12,559 nt of DNA from an uncultured Actinomycetes bacterium (GTDB taxonomy: Bacteria > Actinomycetota > Thermoleophilia > Gaiellales > Gaiellaceae): NCBI GenBank assembly GCA_903930195.1, contig CAIYXH010000243.1:1-12559 (forward strand), read 5' to 3'. The translations under genes were made by a program, and so were the position numbers. Every line of letters begins with the position of its first letter. The stretch's first letter is position 1. The notes below the pieces were generated by a model that worked only from the letters and a program-made list of their open reading frames with translations, was not told where the DNA came from and made no database searches. Shown here in pieces: positions 10,897 through 12,559 of the stretch.

Positions 10897-12559
10897 CTAG
10901 GACTCGTCGGACGAGGCGGCGGCGGCCTGCTGCGGCGCCTCGTCGAGCGAGGTCCGTTCCACTTCGCGCTTCTCGTAGACCTCGAAGATGTCGCCCTCGC
11001 GGAGGTCGTTGAAGCCCTCGAGCAGAATGCCGCACTCGAAGCCCTCGCTCACCTCACGGGCGTCGTCCTTGAAGCGCTTGAGCGCCGCGACAGTCGTCTC
11101 GTGGATCCGGGTGCCGTCGCGGAAGATGCGTACGTTCGAACCGCGGCGCACGATCCCGCTCGTGACCATGCACCCGGCGATCGTGCCGACGCGCGAGGCC
11201 TTGAACAGCGCCCGCACCTCGACCTCGCCGATGACGGCCTCGGTCTGCACCGGCGAGAGCATGCCGACGAGCGCCTGCTCGATCTCGTCGGTGAGCTGGT
11301 AGATGACCCGGTACTGGCGGATCTCGATGCCCTGGCGCTCGGCGAGCTGGCGGGCCTCCGTCGACGGACGCACGTTGAAGCCGATGACCATCGCGCCGGA
11401 GGCGGCGGCGAGGTTGACGTCGTTCTCGGTGATCCCGCCGACGCCGGTGTGGATCACGTTGACCCGCACCTCGGCGTGGTCGATCTTGCCGAGCTCGCCG
11501 ACGATCGCCTCGACCGAGCCCTGGACGTCGCCCTTGAGCACGATGTTGAGGTCGGCGACGCCGCCTGCCTGGAGCTGCTCGAAGAGCCGCTCGAGCGAGA
11601 CGCCGCGGCTCGAGTGCCGCGCGAGCACCTCGCGGCGCAGCCGCTCTCCGCGCTGCTGGGCAAGCTCGCGCGCCTTGCGGTCGTTCTCGACGACGCGGGC
11701 GAGCTCACCGGCCGGCGGTGGCTTGTCGAAGCCGAGGATCTCGACAGGCTCGCCGGGGCGTGCCGCATCGATCTTGCGCTCGCGGTAGTCGTAGAGCGCG
11801 CGTACGCGGCCCCACGCGTCGCCGGCGACGATCGAGTCGCCGACCTTGAGCGTGCCGCGCTGGACGAGCATCGTCGCGACGGTGCCGCGGCCAACGTCGA
11901 GCCGGGATTCGATGATCGGCCCGGAAGCCTCGGTGTTCGGGTTCGCCTTGAGCACGAGCTCGGCGTCGGCGACGAGCAGGATCTTCTCGAGCAGCTCGTC
12001 GAGGCCGGTGCGGGCCTTCGCGGAGACGCGGGCGATCTGCGTCGTGCCGCCCCACTCCTCGGGCTGCAGGCCCTGCGTCGCGAGGTCGGCGAGCACCCGG
12101 TCGGGGTTCGCGTCGGGCAGGTCGATCTTGTTGACGGCGACTACGACCGGCACCTCGGCGGCGCGCGCGTGGGAGATCGACTCGAGCGTCTGCGGCATCA
12201 CGCTGTCGTCGGCTGCGACGACGAGCACGGCGATGTCGGTGACCTTGGCGCCGCGGGCACGCATGGCGGTGAACGCCTCGTGGCCCGGGGTGTCGAGGAA
12301 GGTGATCTTCCGGCCGTCGATCTCGGTCTGGTACGCGCCGATGTGCTGGGTGATGCCACCCGCCTCGGTCTCGACGACGGCCGTCTGGCGGATCGCGTCG
12401 AGGAGCGTCGTCTTGCCGTGGTCGACGTGACCCATGACGGTGACGACCGGCGGACGCGGCTTGAGGTCTTCGGGCTCGTCGTGGAAGACGAACGCTTCGT
12501 TGATCTCCTCTTCGGGCGAGACGACGCGCACTTCTCGGCCAAGGTCCTCGCCGATGATC
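10897..12559 (-). CDS. infB: Translation initiation factor IF-2, C-terminal ~553 residues (start outside the window)
   Basis: GTPase that brings initiator fMet-tRNA to the 30S subunit and promotes 50S joining. The frame is open to the right edge (first full codon 12558-12556), so the start shown by the GTG at 12531 is not the real one. Numbering from the first visible residue, the G domain carries G1 GHVDHGKT (43-50), G2 GGITQHIGAY (67-76), G3 DTPGHEAF (89-96), G4 NKID (143-146) and G5 SAK (179-181). Beta-barrel domain II, then the LKGDVQGSVEAI domain, then the C-terminal fMet-tRNA-binding barrel follow, ending with an Ala/Ser/Asp-rich tail. Actinobacterial IF-2 is often 900-1000 residues, so the disordered N-terminal region lies beyond the window. 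It heads the visible operon, with rbfA 34 bases downstream. Confidence 0.98.
   Translation of the reverse strand, partial: IIGEDLGREVRVVSPEEEINEAFVFHDEPEDLKPRPPVVTVMGHVDHGKTTLLDAIRQTAVVETEAGGITQHIGAYQTEIDGRKITFLDTPGHEAFTAMRARGAKVTDIAVLVVAADDSVMPQTLESISHARAAEVPVVVAVNKIDLPDANPDRVLADLATQGLQPEEWGGTTQIARVSAKARTGLDELLEKILLVADAELVLKANPNTEASGPIIESRLDVGRGTVATMLVQRGTLKVGDSIVAGDAWGRVRALYDYRERKIDAARPGEPVEILGFDKPPPAGELARVVENDRKARELAQQRGERLRREVLARHSSRGVSLERLFEQLQAGGVADLNIVLKGDVQGSVEAIVGELGKIDHAEVRVNVIHTGVGGITENDVNLAAASGAMVIGFNVRPSTEARQLAERQGIEIRQYRVIYQLTDEIEQALVGMLSPVQTEAVIGEVEVRALFKASRVGTIAGCMVTSGIVRRGSNVRIFRDGTRIHETTVAALKRFKDDAREVSEGFECGILLEGFNDLREGDIFEVYEKREVERTSLDEAPQQAAAASSDES

Noticed and set aside
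1..12559. A novel defence, mobile or biosynthetic system
   Set aside because: Every coding stretch belongs to a recognised housekeeping family, apart from the substrate of one methyltransferase; there are no transposases, integrases, att sites, arrays or compositionally odd islands.

Overview
The window is a compact block of core housekeeping genes, all on the minus strand, from a high-GC bacterium. Read in the direction of transcription (right to left) the order is infB (start beyond the right edge), rbfA, a DHH phosphoesterase (nrnA type), truB, ribF, rpsO, pnp, an M16 zinc peptidase, dapB, a small class I methyltransferase, dapA and rnj (end beyond the left edge). This order follows the actinobacterial chromosome: in Mycobacterium tuberculosis the same genes lie in the same order between infB and rnj, but spread over many more loci. 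Strong G/C codon bias, GTG and TTG starts and apparently leaderless promoters also fit Actinobacteria. The tight spacing and the short DapB suggest a deep-branching lineage such as Thermoleophilia, but that placement is inference.

Right part (about 7900-12559): infB, rbfA, nrnA, truB and ribF are separated by at most 34 bases or overlap by 4 to 20 bases, so they look like one translation and RNA-maturation operon: initiation factor 2, 30S maturation, nano-RNA/pApA hydrolysis, tRNA U55 pseudouridylation and FMN/FAD synthesis. Middle (4874-7900): rpsO and pnp each have a clear Shine-Dalgarno. They are separated by a long imperfect hairpin placed like the RNase III target of the enterobacterial rpsO-pnp leader. 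pnp is followed by a perfect 13-bp stem that probably terminates or protects the transcript.

Left part (1-4831): the M16 peptidase and dapB overlap by 4 bases and the methyltransferase follows 11 bases later. After a 144-base gap come dapA and rnj, 32 bases apart. The M16 gene and dapA each have a TAnnnT box exactly 6 bases before the start codon and no Shine-Dalgarno, as expected for leaderless transcripts. dapA and dapB encode consecutive steps of lysine/diaminopimelate synthesis. pnp, rnj and nrnA supply RNA decay from long transcripts down to dinucleotides.

No gene-free stretch exceeds 144 bases and no mobile element, CRISPR array, tRNA or defence system is visible. I do not find an undescribed multi-gene system here. 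The points worth a second look are local: an enlarged helical linker in PNPase, an atypical nucleotide-binding loop in a short DapB, a methyltransferase between dapB and dapA where actinomycetes usually carry thyX, the matched promoter-like elements, the rpsO-pnp hairpin, and an in-frame repeat that duplicates the nrnA start codon.
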